A stretch of 64,000 nucleotides of DNA, from assembly GCF_020564935.1 (NCBI RefSeq), contig NZ_JAJCXB010000024.1:1-64000 (forward strand), read 5' to 3'. The translations under genes and the position numbers were made by a program. The notes below the pieces were generated by a model. It made no database searches. It saw only the letters and a program-made list of their open reading frames with translations, and was not told where the DNA came from. This stretch comes from Streptomyces pinistramenti (GTDB taxonomy: Bacteria; Actinomycetota; Actinomycetes; Streptomycetales; Streptomycetaceae). How positions within the stretch are numbered: the first letter of the stretch is position 1; each line of letters begins with the position of its first letter. This document shows, in pieces, positions 53,558 to 62,108 of the stretch.

Positions 53558-54469
53558 ATGGCAACGGCACCCGTCGAACCGCCGCAGCGGTTGGTGAACT
53601 CCCTGGGCAGCGACCCGTCCACCCCCGTACGGGACTGGCTGGCCGCGCTGCCGACGGTGGTTCAGCAGCGGCTGGACGCCTGGGAGTTGACGCTGGAGCG
53701 GGTGGACACCCCTGGGGGCCGCGGCAGTCTGGTCGCGCTCGTCCGCCTGCCGGACGGGACGCCGGCGGCGCTCAAGTTCCCCGTGCCGGGCCGCACGTCC
53801 GCGCACGAGGCCGCGGCCCTGCGGACGTGGGACGGCTGGGGCGCGGTGCGCCTGCTGCGGTCGGCCGACGCCGATGGCGCGCTGCTGCTGGAGCGGCTGC
53901 ACGGCGCCGTGTCGCTGCGCTCACTGCCGGAGGCGAAGGCGCTCCTGGAGGCCGCAGGAACGGTACGCCGCCTGTGGGTGCCGCCGGGCGAAGGGCACCC
54001 GTTCGCGACGTTGTCCGGCCGCACCGACGAGGCGGTCGCGGCGCTGCGCACGGCGGGCGCGGCCGTCAGCGCGGCGGCCCCGCTGGTGGAGCAGGCGCTC
54101 GACCTGCGTCGCGTGCTGCCGTCCGGCGCCACGGAGGAGTTCCTGCTGCACGGCGCCTTCCGGCAGGGCAAGGTGCTGGCCGGGGAGCGGGCCCCCTGGC
54201 TGGCGATCGGCCCCGAGCCGGTGGTGGGCGAGCGGGCGTACGACCTGGCGGCGCTGGTCCTGGACCGCTTCGAGGATCTGGCGGCCGGGTCGGGTGCGGC
54301 CGCGGCGACCCGCCGCCGGGTGGCGAAGCTGGCCGACTCGCTGGAGGTGGACCGCGAGCGGCTCCGCGACTGGACGCTGTACCGCGCGGTGGCCGCGGGG
54401 GTGCGGGAGGCGGCGGCCGGCGACCGGCAGCGCGGGGAGTTGCTGCTGGAGTTCGCGACGTGGCTGTGA
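53558..54469 (+). CDS. Aminoglycoside phosphotransferase-like pseudokinase
   Basis: 303 residues. Overall sequence follows the APH(6)/hydroxyurea kinase family (ALKFPVPGRTSAHEAAALRTWDGWGAVRLL; APWLAIGPEPVVGERAYDLA). The catalytic loop expected as HGDxxxxN reads HGAFRQGKVL: Ala200 for the catalytic Asp and Lys205 for the metal-binding Asn. The DPK motif reads GPEP (Gly218, Glu220). Phosphotransfer is therefore unlikely, although the ATP-site Lys (ALKF) remains. The reading frame is intact with normal codon use, so a pseudokinase role is possible. Its 3' part lies opposite the extended end of proS. Confidence 0.85.
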   Translation: MATAPVEPPQRLVNSLGSDPSTPVRDWLAALPTVVQQRLDAWELTLERVDTPGGRGSLVALVRLPDGTPAALKFPVPGRTSAHEAAALRTWDGWGAVRLLRSADADGALLLERLHGAVSLRSLPEAKALLEAAGTVRRLWVPPGEGHPFATLSGRTDEAVAALRTAGAAVSAAAPLVEQALDLRRVLPSGATEEFLLHGAFRQGKVLAGERAPWLAIGPEPVVGERAYDLAALVLDRFEDLAAGSGAAAATRRRVAKLADSLEVDRERLRDWTLYRAVAAGVREAAAGDRQRGELLLEFATWL

Positions 54470-56299
54470 CGACGTGGCCGTAGCGCCGCGGGCGGTCGCG
54501 GCCTGAGCGCACGCCCCGGGAGTCGCCGTGCGCGCCTGTCCGCCGGAGCACGCAAAGCGGGGCCGGGCCGGGGGCGGACGCCCCGCCCCGGCCCCGCCAA
54601 GCCTGGCGACCGCCTCGTCGACCGACAGCTCCTCGCGCTCGCCCGTACGCCGGTCCTTGACCTCGACGACGCCCTCGCCCGCGCGGCGCCCGGCGACCAC
54701 GATGGTCGGGATGCCGAGCAGTTCCGCGTCGGTGAACTTCACACCGGGCGACACTCCGGCCCGGTCGTCGACGAGCACCCGCAGGCCGGCCGCGCCGAGC
54801 TTCTCACCGATCTCCAGGGCGAGTTCGGTCTGCTTGGCCTTGCCTGCGGCGACGACGTGCACGTCGGCCGGTGCGACCTCGCGGGGCCAGCACAGGCCGG
54901 ACCCGTCGTGCGTCTGCTCGGCGAGTGCGGCCACCGCGCGGGAGACGCCGATGCCGTACGAGCCCATGGTGACGCGGGTGGGCTTGCCGTTCTGGCCGAG
55001 CACGTCCAGCTCGAAGGCGTCCGCGTACTTGCGGCCGAGCTGGAAGATGTGGCCGATCTCGATGGCGCGGTCGATGCGCAGGCCGGTGCCGCACTGGGGG
55101 CACGGGTCGCCGGGCTCGACGACGACCACGTCGAGGTGCTGGTCGACCTCGAAGTCGCGGCCGGCGACGACGTTCCTGGCGTGCCTGCCCTGCTTGTTGG
55201 CGCCGGTGATCCAGGCGGTGCCGGGGGCGATGCGCGGGTCGGCGATGAAGCGGAACGCCTTGCCTGCCAGGCCCTGCGGGCCGACGTAGCCGCGTACCAG
55301 GTCGGGGCGGTCGGTGAAGTCCTCCGCGGTGACCAGTTCGACGGTGGCGGGCGCGAGGTGCTCGCCGAGCTTGCCGAGGTCGACCTCGCGGTCGCCGGGG
55401 ACGCCGACGGCGACGATCTCGCCGTCGACCTTGACGAGGAGGTTCTTCAGGGTCGCCGACGCCGGGACGCCGAGGTGCGCGGCGAGCGACTCGATGGTCG
55501 GGGTGTCGGGGGTGTCCAGTTCCTCGACAGGGCCGTGGTCGGCACCCTCGACCGGGGTGACCTTGACCGTGACGGCCTCGGTGTTGGCGGCGTAGTCGCA
55601 GGCGGGGCAGTCCACGAAGGTGTCCTCGCCGGCCGCTGCGGGGGCCAGGAACTCCTCGGAAGCGGAGCCGCCCATGGCGCCGGAGACGGCGGAGACGATG
55701 CGGTAGTCCAGGCCGAGCCGCTCGAAGATCTTGGTGTACGCCTCGCGGTGCAGGGCGTAGGACTCGGCCAGGCCCTCGTCGGTGGTGTCGAAGCTGTACG
55801 AGTCCTTCATCTGGAACTCGCGGCCGCGGAGCACGCCGGAGCGGGGGCGGGCCTCGTCGCGGTACTTGGTCTGGATCTGGTAGAGGATCACCGGCAGGTC
55901 CTTGTAGGACGTGCACTGGTCCTTGACCGTGAGGGTGAAGATCTCTTCGTGGGTGGGGCCGAGGAGGTAGTCGGAACCCTTGCGGTCCTTGAGGCGGAAG
56001 AGCAGGTCGCCGTACTCCTCCCAGCGGCCGCTGGCCTCGTACGGCTCCTTGGGGAGCAGCGCGGGCAGCAGGACTTCCTGGCCGCCGATGGCGTCCATCT
56101 CTTCGCGGACGATGCGGGAGACGTTCTCCAGGACCTTCTTGCCCAGCGGCAGCCAGGTCCAGATGCCGGCGGAGGTGCGGCGGACGTACCCGGCGCGCAC
56201 CAGCAGCTTGTGGCTGGCGGTCTCGGCGTCGGCCGGGTCGTCACGCAGCGTCTTGATCATCAATCGGGACATGCGCTGGACGTGAGCGGCGTTGGCCAT
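53921..56299 (-). CDS. proS: Proline-tRNA ligase with anomalous 3' read-through extension
   Basis: Residues 1-567 are a complete bacterial-type prolyl-tRNA synthetase: class II motifs, the INS editing insertion (~235-390), and an anticodon-binding domain ending LSVDEAVARL. Length to that point (54599) equals the usual Streptomyces enzyme. No stop follows; the frame runs through a terminator-like hairpin and a further 225 Arg/Gln/Gly-rich residues antisense to the pseudokinase gene, to 53921. The extension looks like antisense translation, not a domain. Either a stop codon was lost by mutation or a sequencing error is present. The start MANAAHVQRMSRLM is family-typical. Charges tRNA-Pro. Confidence 0.85.
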   Translation of the reverse strand: MANAAHVQRMSRLMIKTLRDDPADAETASHKLLVRAGYVRRTSAGIWTWLPLGKKVLENVSRIVREEMDAIGGQEVLLPALLPKEPYEASGRWEEYGDLLFRLKDRKGSDYLLGPTHEEIFTLTVKDQCTSYKDLPVILYQIQTKYRDEARPRSGVLRGREFQMKDSYSFDTTDEGLAESYALHREAYTKIFERLGLDYRIVSAVSGAMGGSASEEFLAPAAAGEDTFVDCPACDYAANTEAVTVKVTPVEGADHGPVEELDTPDTPTIESLAAHLGVPASATLKNLLVKVDGEIVAVGVPGDREVDLGKLGEHLAPATVELVTAEDFTDRPDLVRGYVGPQGLAGKAFRFIADPRIAPGTAWITGANKQGRHARNVVAGRDFEVDQHLDVVVVEPGDPCPQCGTGLRIDRAIEIGHIFQLGRKYADAFELDVLGQNGKPTRVTMGSYGIGVSRAVAALAEQTHDGSGLCWPREVAPADVHVVAAGKAKQTELALEIGEKLGAAGLRVLVDDRAGVSPGVKFTDAELLGIPTIVVAGRRAGEGVVEVKDRRTGEREELSVDEAVARLGGAGAGRPPPARPRFACSGGQARTATPGACAQAATARGATATSSQPRRELQQQLPALPVAGRRLPHPRGHRAVQRPVAEPLAVHLQRVGQLRHPAAGRRGRTRPGRQILEAVQDQRRQVVRPLAHHRLGADRQPGGPLPGQHLALPEGAVQQELLRGAGRQHATQVERLLHQRGRRADGRARRAQRRDRLVGAAGQRRERVPFARRHPQAAYRSCGLQERLRLRQ
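54557..54597. terminator. Hairpin at the expected end of proS
   Basis: GCGGGGCCGG (54557-54566) pairs with CCGGCCCCGC (54588-54597), with further inner pairing. It lies directly after codon 567 of proS and downstream of the convergent pseudokinase gene, where a bidirectional terminator is expected. Confidence 0.75.
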
Positions 56300-56420
56300 G
56301 GGAATTTCTCCTGCGTAAGAAAGGTGACTCCCTGGAGGTTAGCCGCCTGGGAGTGGCGCAAGGAAATGGGTTGTGCGCCGAGGGCGCCGGGGCGGTGTGC
56401 CTGCGGGGCCGCGCGGGCCG

Positions 56421-56957
56421 TCAGGGGCGGCGCAGCGGCAGGGGGGCGCCCATGACGGCGTACGGGGTGGGGGCGCTGGGGAAGAGGACGCGGCGGGCGA
56501 TGTCCTGGTAGCCGAGGGAGCGGTACAGGGTCCTGGCGGGGCTTTCGGTGTCGATGGCGGAGAGGATGCTGCGGGGCTGGCGGGCGGTGTCGGTGAGGCC
56601 CGTGATCAGCCGCCGTCCGATGCCGCGGTGCTGGTAGGCGGGGTGGACGTGGAGTTCGGTGATGACGAACGAGTCGTCCAGCCAGTGGTCGAGGTGTTCG
56701 CTGCGCAGGTAGGGCTCGACGACGGTGGACCACCAGTGGGCGCGGTCGTTGGGCATGCCGTAGACGAAGCCGACGAGGCGGCCCGCGGGGGTGGTCGCGC
56801 CGAGTGCGCGGGCGCCGGGGCAGTGGAGGTGGCGCAGCACGATCTGGCGGCGGATGGTGACCTCGTCGTCGGTCAGACCGAAGGCAAGGGCCTGGACCGC
56901 GAGCGCGTCGTCCACGCGGGCGGCGAGATCGAGGGGGCCGACCGCGACGTCATCCAT
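56421..56957 (-). CDS. GNAT family N-acetyltransferase
   Basis: 178 residues. The acetyl-CoA-binding motif A reads VHPAYQHRGIGRRLITGL, and the C-terminal beta-bulge region is LYRSLGYQDIARRVL. One GNAT domain; substrate unknown. Separated from the next GNAT gene by 25 bases on the same strand, so the two are probably cotranscribed. Confidence 0.88.
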   Translation of the reverse strand: MDDVAVGPLDLAARVDDALAVQALAFGLTDDEVTIRRQIVLRHLHCPGARALGATTPAGRLVGFVYGMPNDRAHWWSTVVEPYLRSEHLDHWLDDSFVITELHVHPAYQHRGIGRRLITGLTDTARQPRSILSAIDTESPARTLYRSLGYQDIARRVLFPSAPTPYAVMGAPLPLRRP

Positions 56958-56982
56958 GGTCGGGAGCGTACAAGGCGCGGGG

Positions 56983-57828
56983 TCAGAACAGCACGCTCAT
57001 GAAGGCTCCGACCTCCTGGAAGCCGACCCTGCGGTAGGCGGCGCGGGCCGCGGTGTTGAAGTCGTTGACGTAGAGGCTGGCGAGGGGCGCGACGTCGTGG
57101 AGCGCGTAGCGCAGGACGGCGGCCATGCCGGTCTCGGAGAGGCCCTCGCCGCGGTGTGCGGGGTCGACCCAGACGCCCTGGATCTGGCAGGCGCGCGGGG
57201 TGGCGGCGCCGATCTCGGCCTTGAAGACGACCTTGCCGTCCTCGATGCGGGCGAAGGAGCGGCCGGCGCCGACGAGTTCGGCGATGCGGGCCTGGTAGAG
57301 GAGGCCGCCGTCGCCGGCCATCGGGGAGATGCCGACCTCTTCGGTGAACATGGCCACGCACGCGGGCATGATCACGTCCATCTCGTTCTTGCGGATCCGC
57401 CGTACGTACGGGTCGGGGGCGACATCGGCGGAAGGCGAGGCGGTGACCATGAGCGGCTGCCGGTCGCGGACTTCGCGGGCCGGGCCCCAGGAGGGCTCCA
57501 GGAGCGACCACAGTTCGGCGGTGGGGCCTGCGGGGCCGACGATGGAGGAGCAGCGGCGGCCCTGGCGGCGGGCGCGTTCGGCGAAGCCGCGGACGGCTTC
57601 GGACGTGGCGCAGACGGGGACGAGGTTGGCGCCTGCGTAGCAGAGGGATTCCAGCCGTCCGCCGACGTACCAGCCCCACATCTCGCCGCCGAGCCGCCAG
57701 GGGTCGAGCCCGGCGACCTGGACGCGGGCGGCGACGAAGGCGTTGGCGACCGGGTCGCGGTCCAGGACCGCGAGGGCGTCATCGAGCTCCCCGGGCTCCA
57801 GAACCTTGATGGTGGTGGTCGTCAGCAC
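56983..57828 (-). CDS. GNAT acetyltransferase with N-terminal DUF4081
   Basis: 281 residues. The N-terminal ~135 residues (DDALAVLDRDPVANAFVAARV, WYVGGRLESLCYAGANLVPV) match the DUF4081 half; the C-terminal half is a GNAT domain with motif A VDPAHRGEGLSETGMAAVL and the ending AYRRVGFQEVGAFMSVLF. Two tandem GNAT-like folds in one chain. Located downstream of ispG. Substrate unknown. Confidence 0.88.
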   Translation of the reverse strand: MLTTTTIKVLEPGELDDALAVLDRDPVANAFVAARVQVAGLDPWRLGGEMWGWYVGGRLESLCYAGANLVPVCATSEAVRGFAERARRQGRRCSSIVGPAGPTAELWSLLEPSWGPAREVRDRQPLMVTASPSADVAPDPYVRRIRKNEMDVIMPACVAMFTEEVGISPMAGDGGLLYQARIAELVGAGRSFARIEDGKVVFKAEIGAATPRACQIQGVWVDPAHRGEGLSETGMAAVLRYALHDVAPLASLYVNDFNTAARAAYRRVGFQEVGAFMSVLF

Positions 57829-57928
57829 GTGTCGGAAAGCCTCACCGGTGCGGGCCTGGGAGGCCAGGCAAGAGCAGGTCTTGGCACTTTACCTCCCGCC
57901 ACGGGGAGGTTCCTATGGGGCTGCACAT

Positions 57929-57962
57929 GAGCCCCGCCACCCGGTGCGGGGTGACGGGGCTC
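57929..57962 (-). terminator. Hairpin downstream of ispG
   Basis: GAGCCCCG (57929-57936) pairs with CGGGGCTC (57955-57962), with inner CACCC/GGGTG pairing. About 40 bases past the ispG stop. Confidence 0.75.
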
Positions 57963-57999
57963 GGGCGCGGTGGGCGCCGTGCGGTGCGGGTGCCGCGGG

Positions 58000-59157
58000 T
58001 CAGCCGGCGGCGGTGACGACGGGCTCGCCGGACATCACGCCGTCCTTCTCCATCTGCTCGGCGATCTTCAGCGCCTCTTCGATGAGGGTCTCGACGATCT
58101 TCGACTCGGGGACGGTCTTGATGACCTCGCCCTTGACGAAGATCTGGCCCTTGCCGTTGCCGGACGCGACACCGAGGTCGGCCTCGCGGGCCTCGCCCGG
58201 ACCGTTGACGACGCAGCCCATGACGGCGACGCGCAGCGGCACCTCCATGCCCTCAAGGCCCGCGGTGACCTCGTCGGCGAGCTTGTAGACGTCCACCTGG
58301 GCGCGGCCGCAGGACGGGCAGGAGACGATCTCCAGGCGGCGGGGCTTGAGGTTGAGGGACTCCAGGATCTGGAGGCCGACCTTGACCTCTTCGGCGGGCG
58401 GCGCGGAGAGCGAGACGCGGATGGTGTCGCCGATGCCCTCGGAGAGCAGTGCGCCGAAGGCGACCGCGGACTTGATGGTGCCCTGGAAGGCGGGGCCCGC
58501 CTCCGTGACGCCGAGGTGCAGCGGGTAGTCGCTCTGGGCGGCGAGCTGGCGGTAGGCGTTGACCATCACGACCGGGTCGTTGTGCTTGACCGAGATCTTG
58601 ATGTCGCGGAAGCCGTGCTCCTCGAAGAGCGAGGCTTCCCACAGCGCGGACTCGACCAGCGCCTCGGGGGTGGCCTTGCCGTACTTGGCGAGCAGCCGCG
58701 CGTCCAGCGAGCCGGCGTTGACGCCGATCCGGATGGGCGTACCGGCCGCGGAGGCCGCCTTGGCGATCTCCTTGACCTTGTCGTCGAACTGCTTGATGTT
58801 GCCGGGGTTGACCCGGACCGCGGCGCAGCCGGCGTCGATCGCGGCGAAGACGTACTTGGGCTGGAAGTGGATGTCCGCGATCACCGGGATCTGGGACTTC
58901 CGGGCGATCACGGGCAGCGCGTCGGCGTCGTCCTGGGTCGGGCAGGCGACGCGGACGATCTGGCAGCCGGAGGCGGTCAGCTCGGCGATCTGCTGCAGCG
59001 TCGCGCCGATGTCGGAGGTCCGCGTGGTGGTCATCGACTGCACCGAGACCGGTGCGTCTCCGCCCACGGCGACCGTGCCGACCTGGATCTTGCGGCTGAC
59101 CCTGCGGTCGGCAAGCTTGGTCGGTACGTCCGGCATTCCCAGTGAAATGGCAGTCAT
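58000..59157 (-). CDS. ispG: (E)-4-hydroxy-3-methylbut-2-enyl-diphosphate synthase
   Basis: 385 residues from ATG 59157 (MTAISLGMPDVPTKLADRR), the family start; an upstream in-frame ATG adds 51 unlikely residues. N-terminal TIM-barrel segment (VSVQSMTTTRTSDIGATLQQI) and C-terminal iron-sulfur domain with SCPSCGR and MGCVVNGPGEA supplying the cluster Cys. Penultimate MEP-pathway step. Upstream on the same strand are rseP and dxr, another MEP gene. Confidence 0.96.
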   Translation of the reverse strand: MTAISLGMPDVPTKLADRRVSRKIQVGTVAVGGDAPVSVQSMTTTRTSDIGATLQQIAELTASGCQIVRVACPTQDDADALPVIARKSQIPVIADIHFQPKYVFAAIDAGCAAVRVNPGNIKQFDDKVKEIAKAASAAGTPIRIGVNAGSLDARLLAKYGKATPEALVESALWEASLFEEHGFRDIKISVKHNDPVVMVNAYRQLAAQSDYPLHLGVTEAGPAFQGTIKSAVAFGALLSEGIGDTIRVSLSAPPAEEVKVGLQILESLNLKPRRLEIVSCPSCGRAQVDVYKLADEVTAGLEGMEVPLRVAVMGCVVNGPGEAREADLGVASGNGKGQIFVKGEVIKTVPESKIVETLIEEALKIAEQMEKDGVMSGEPVVTAAG

Positions 59158-59343
59158 CTGGCGAGCAACCCCAAGGTGTGGATCTAGGTCCCGAATTCGG
59201 CGGGCTCCGGCCTCCGAGATTACGGCACCGGGGTTCCCCGAGGCACATCGTGCCCCTGCGTCACGGGGCATGTCGGCGGCCGGATGCCCCCGCCACGGTC
59301 CGCGGTGCATCCGGCCGTCCCTGGCCCGACCTGCTGCTTTGCG

Positions 59344-60648
59344 TTATCCGGTGAGAGTGACGGGGTTGACGACGTCGGCGACGAGGACCAGCAGCGTGAA
59401 GCAGATGAACACACCTGCGACGACGTAGGCGACCGGCATCAGCTTGGCGACGTCGAACGGCCCGGGGTCCGGCCGGCGGACGACCTTGGCGAAGGCCCGG
59501 CGGATCGACTCCCACAGGGCGCCCGCGATGTGCCCGCCGTCCAGGGGGAGCAGCGGGAGCATGTTGAACAGGAACAGCGAGAGGTTGAAGCCCGCGACCA
59601 GGAAGAGCATCGTGGCGACGCGCTGCTCCGGGGGGATGTTGAGCGAGAAGACCTCGCCGCCGACGCGTGCGGCGCCGACGACGCCCATCGGGGAGTCCTG
59701 CTTGCGCTCGGCGCCGTTGAACGCCGCGTTCCACAGGTCCGGGACCTTGGCGGGCAGGTTGACGAGGGATTCGACGCCCTGCTCGACCATGCTGCCCATG
59801 CGGTCGACGGACTGTCCGAAGGACTGCTGGACCACGCCGCTGGCCGGGGTGAAGCCGAGGAATCCGGCGGTGACGTACTCGCCGGCGACGTAGCCGCCGC
59901 GGCCGTCGGTCTTGGCGACCTTGTTCTTGATGAGGTCGGCGTGCAGGGTGCGGCGGGCGCCGTGCCGCTCGACGACGAGGGTGGCGGGTCCGGTGGTGAC
60001 GCGGATCTGCTCCTGGAGGGTGTCCCAGTCGGGGATGGCGTGGCCGTTGAAGGTGACGATGCGGTCGCCGGCCCGCAGACCCGCGGCCTTGGCCGGGGAG
60101 TCCTTGGCCTTGGCGGGGCACTTGTCGGTCTTCGCCGAGGCCGAAACGACGCAGTCCTGCACCGTGCCGACCTGGGTGGTCACGGTGTTGATACCGAAGC
60201 CCATCAGCACGCTCATGAAGATCACGACCGCGAGGACGAGGTTCATGAACGGTCCGGCGAACATCACGATGACGCGCTTCCACGGCTTGCGCGTGTAGAA
60301 CAGCCGCTTCTCGTCGCCCTCCTGGAGCTCTTCGAAGGCGGCGGACCTGGCGTCCTCGATCATGCCGCGCCAGGGTGAGGTGGAGCGGGCCTGGAGCTTG
60401 CCGTCGTCACCCGGCGGGAACATGCCGATCATGCGGATGTAGCCGCCGAGCGGGACGGCCTTGATGCCGTACTCGGTGTCGCCCTTCCGGCGGGAGAAGA
60501 TCGTCGGCCCGAAGCCCACCATGTACTGCGGCACGCGGATGCCGAACATCTTGGCCGTGGAGAGGTGGCCGAGTTCGTGCCAGGCGATGGAGAACAGCAG
60601 GCCGACGACGAAGACGACTATGCCGAGGATGGTCATCCAGGTCGTCAT
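59344..60648 (-). CDS. Site-2 intramembrane zinc metalloprotease (RseP/Rip1 type, M50)
   Basis: 434 residues. Zinc motif HELGH at residues 24-28 inside the first membrane helix, a central PDZ domain (~185-270, KAAGLRAGDRIVTFNGHAI), and the C-terminal LDG motif (LLPLDGGHIAG) in a later helix. Four membrane segments in all. Cleaves membrane proteins such as anti-sigma factors in related systems. Its ATG overlaps the dxr stop (ATGA, 60645-60648), giving a dxr-protease-ispG operon. Confidence 0.94.
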   Translation of the reverse strand: MTTWMTILGIVVFVVGLLFSIAWHELGHLSTAKMFGIRVPQYMVGFGPTIFSRRKGDTEYGIKAVPLGGYIRMIGMFPPGDDGKLQARSTSPWRGMIEDARSAAFEELQEGDEKRLFYTRKPWKRVIVMFAGPFMNLVLAVVIFMSVLMGFGINTVTTQVGTVQDCVVSASAKTDKCPAKAKDSPAKAAGLRAGDRIVTFNGHAIPDWDTLQEQIRVTTGPATLVVERHGARRTLHADLIKNKVAKTDGRGGYVAGEYVTAGFLGFTPASGVVQQSFGQSVDRMGSMVEQGVESLVNLPAKVPDLWNAAFNGAERKQDSPMGVVGAARVGGEVFSLNIPPEQRVATMLFLVAGFNLSLFLFNMLPLLPLDGGHIAGALWESIRRAFAKVVRRPDPGPFDVAKLMPVAYVVAGVFICFTLLVLVADVVNPVTLTG

Positions 60649-61919
60649 GCGCGAGCCTCCGAAGGTGTACGGGCCGCACGGGCGGCCAGTTCGCGGGCGC
60701 GGGCGCGCGCCCAGGTCTCCGCCTCCAGGACGTCCGCGACCGTCAGGGAAGTTCCCCGTTCGGGCGTCGCGTGCTCGGCGACCACTTCGGCGACCGTATC
60801 CACAATCCCTGTGAACGGCAGCCCGCCGTGGAGGAAGGCGTCGACGCATTCCTCGTTCGCGGCGTTGAAGACGGCCGGTGCGGTGCCGCCGAGGCCGCCG
60901 ACGTGGCAGGCCAGCGGGACGGAGGGGAACGCCTTCTCGTCGAGCGGGAAGAACTCCCAGGTCGCGGCCTTCGTCCAGTCCACGCCCGGTGCGGCGTCGG
61001 GGACGCGCTGCGGCCAGCCGATGCCCAGCGCGATCGGCATCCGCATGTCGGGCGGGCCGGCCTGGGCGAGGGTGGAGCCGTCGGTGAATTCCACCATCGA
61101 GTGGATGAAGGACTGGGGATGGACGACGACCTCGATGCGGTCGAACGGGACGTCGAACAGCAGATGCGCCTCGATGACTTCGAGGCCCTTGTTGACGAGG
61201 GTCGACGAGTTGATCGTGACAACAGGTCCCATGGACCAGGTGGGGTGGGCCAGGGCCTGTTCGGGTGTGACGTCGGCGAGTTCGCTCCTGGTGCGGCCGC
61301 GGAACGGGCCGCCGGACGCGGTGACGACGAGCTTGCGGACCTCCTCGCGGGCGCCGCCGGTCAGGGCCTGGAACAGCGCGGAGTGCTCGGAGTCGACGGG
61401 GACGATCTGGCCGGGCGCGGCGGCGGCCTTGACCAGCGGGCCGCCGGCGATCAGCGACTCCTTGTTGGCGAGGGCGAGCACCCGGCCGGCGTGGAGGGCG
61501 GCGAGCGTGGGGGCGAGGCCGATGGAGCCGGTGATGCCGTTGAGGACGGTGTGGCAGGGGGAGGCGGCGAGGTCGGTGGCCGCGTCGGGGCCGGCGAGGA
61601 TTTCGGGCAGCGGCTCCCCGGCGCCGTAGTGCGCCGCGAGCGCCTCGCGCAGCGCGGGCACGGTTTCCTGCCGGGCCACGGCGACGGCGCGTACCCGCAG
61701 CTGGTGCGCCTGCTCGGCGAGCAGTTCCACCCGGCCGCCGGCCGCGGAGAGCGCGGTCACCCGGAAGCGGTCGGGATTGCGCTGCACGATGTCGATCGCC
61801 TGGGTGCCGATGGAGCCGGTCGAGCCGAGGATCACGATGTCGCGGGGGCCCTGCTGCGTTCCGGGGTCGGCGGGAGCCGGTGTGAAACGCAGGTGCGGGT
61901 GGGCGAGGGAGTCCGTCAT
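60645..61919 (-). CDS. dxr: 1-deoxy-D-xylulose 5-phosphate reductoisomerase
   Basis: 424 residues from ATG 61919 (MTDSLAHPHLRF); ATG 61928 is also in frame. NADPH-binding ILGSTGSIGTQAIDIV, then NKESLIAGG, VDSEHSALFQAL and the flexible-loop region HPTWSMGP characterise Dxr. First committed MEP-pathway enzyme. No Shine-Dalgarno is seen; CACAAT seven bases before the ATG would suit a leaderless transcript. First gene of the dxr-protease-ispG operon. Confidence 0.95.
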   Translation of the reverse strand: MTDSLAHPHLRFTPAPADPGTQQGPRDIVILGSTGSIGTQAIDIVQRNPDRFRVTALSAAGGRVELLAEQAHQLRVRAVAVARQETVPALREALAAHYGAGEPLPEILAGPDAATDLAASPCHTVLNGITGSIGLAPTLAALHAGRVLALANKESLIAGGPLVKAAAAPGQIVPVDSEHSALFQALTGGAREEVRKLVVTASGGPFRGRTRSELADVTPEQALAHPTWSMGPVVTINSSTLVNKGLEVIEAHLLFDVPFDRIEVVVHPQSFIHSMVEFTDGSTLAQAGPPDMRMPIALGIGWPQRVPDAAPGVDWTKAATWEFFPLDEKAFPSVPLACHVGGLGGTAPAVFNAANEECVDAFLHGGLPFTGIVDTVAEVVAEHATPERGTSLTVADVLEAETWARARARELAARAARTPSEARA

Positions 61920-62108
61920 GCGGTCCATTGTGGCCGGTCGCCGGGGCGTCGTGGGCACCGCGTCGGCGAGCGGGTGCACGCAAGCGGCGCACGGACCGGC
62001 GCGCAGCGGCTCCGGGCGCTCCGGGACGGGCCGTGGGCGTCCCGTACGGCGGGTGTCCTGGGCGCCCGTACGGGGCGGGCGGGCCGCCCCGTACGGCGCG
62101 GGGCGCGG

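Noticed and set aside
54066..54551. 161-codon minus-strand frame near the proS end
   Set aside because: Considered as a frameshifted continuation of proS, but no family similarity and it lies antisense to the phosphotransferase-like gene.
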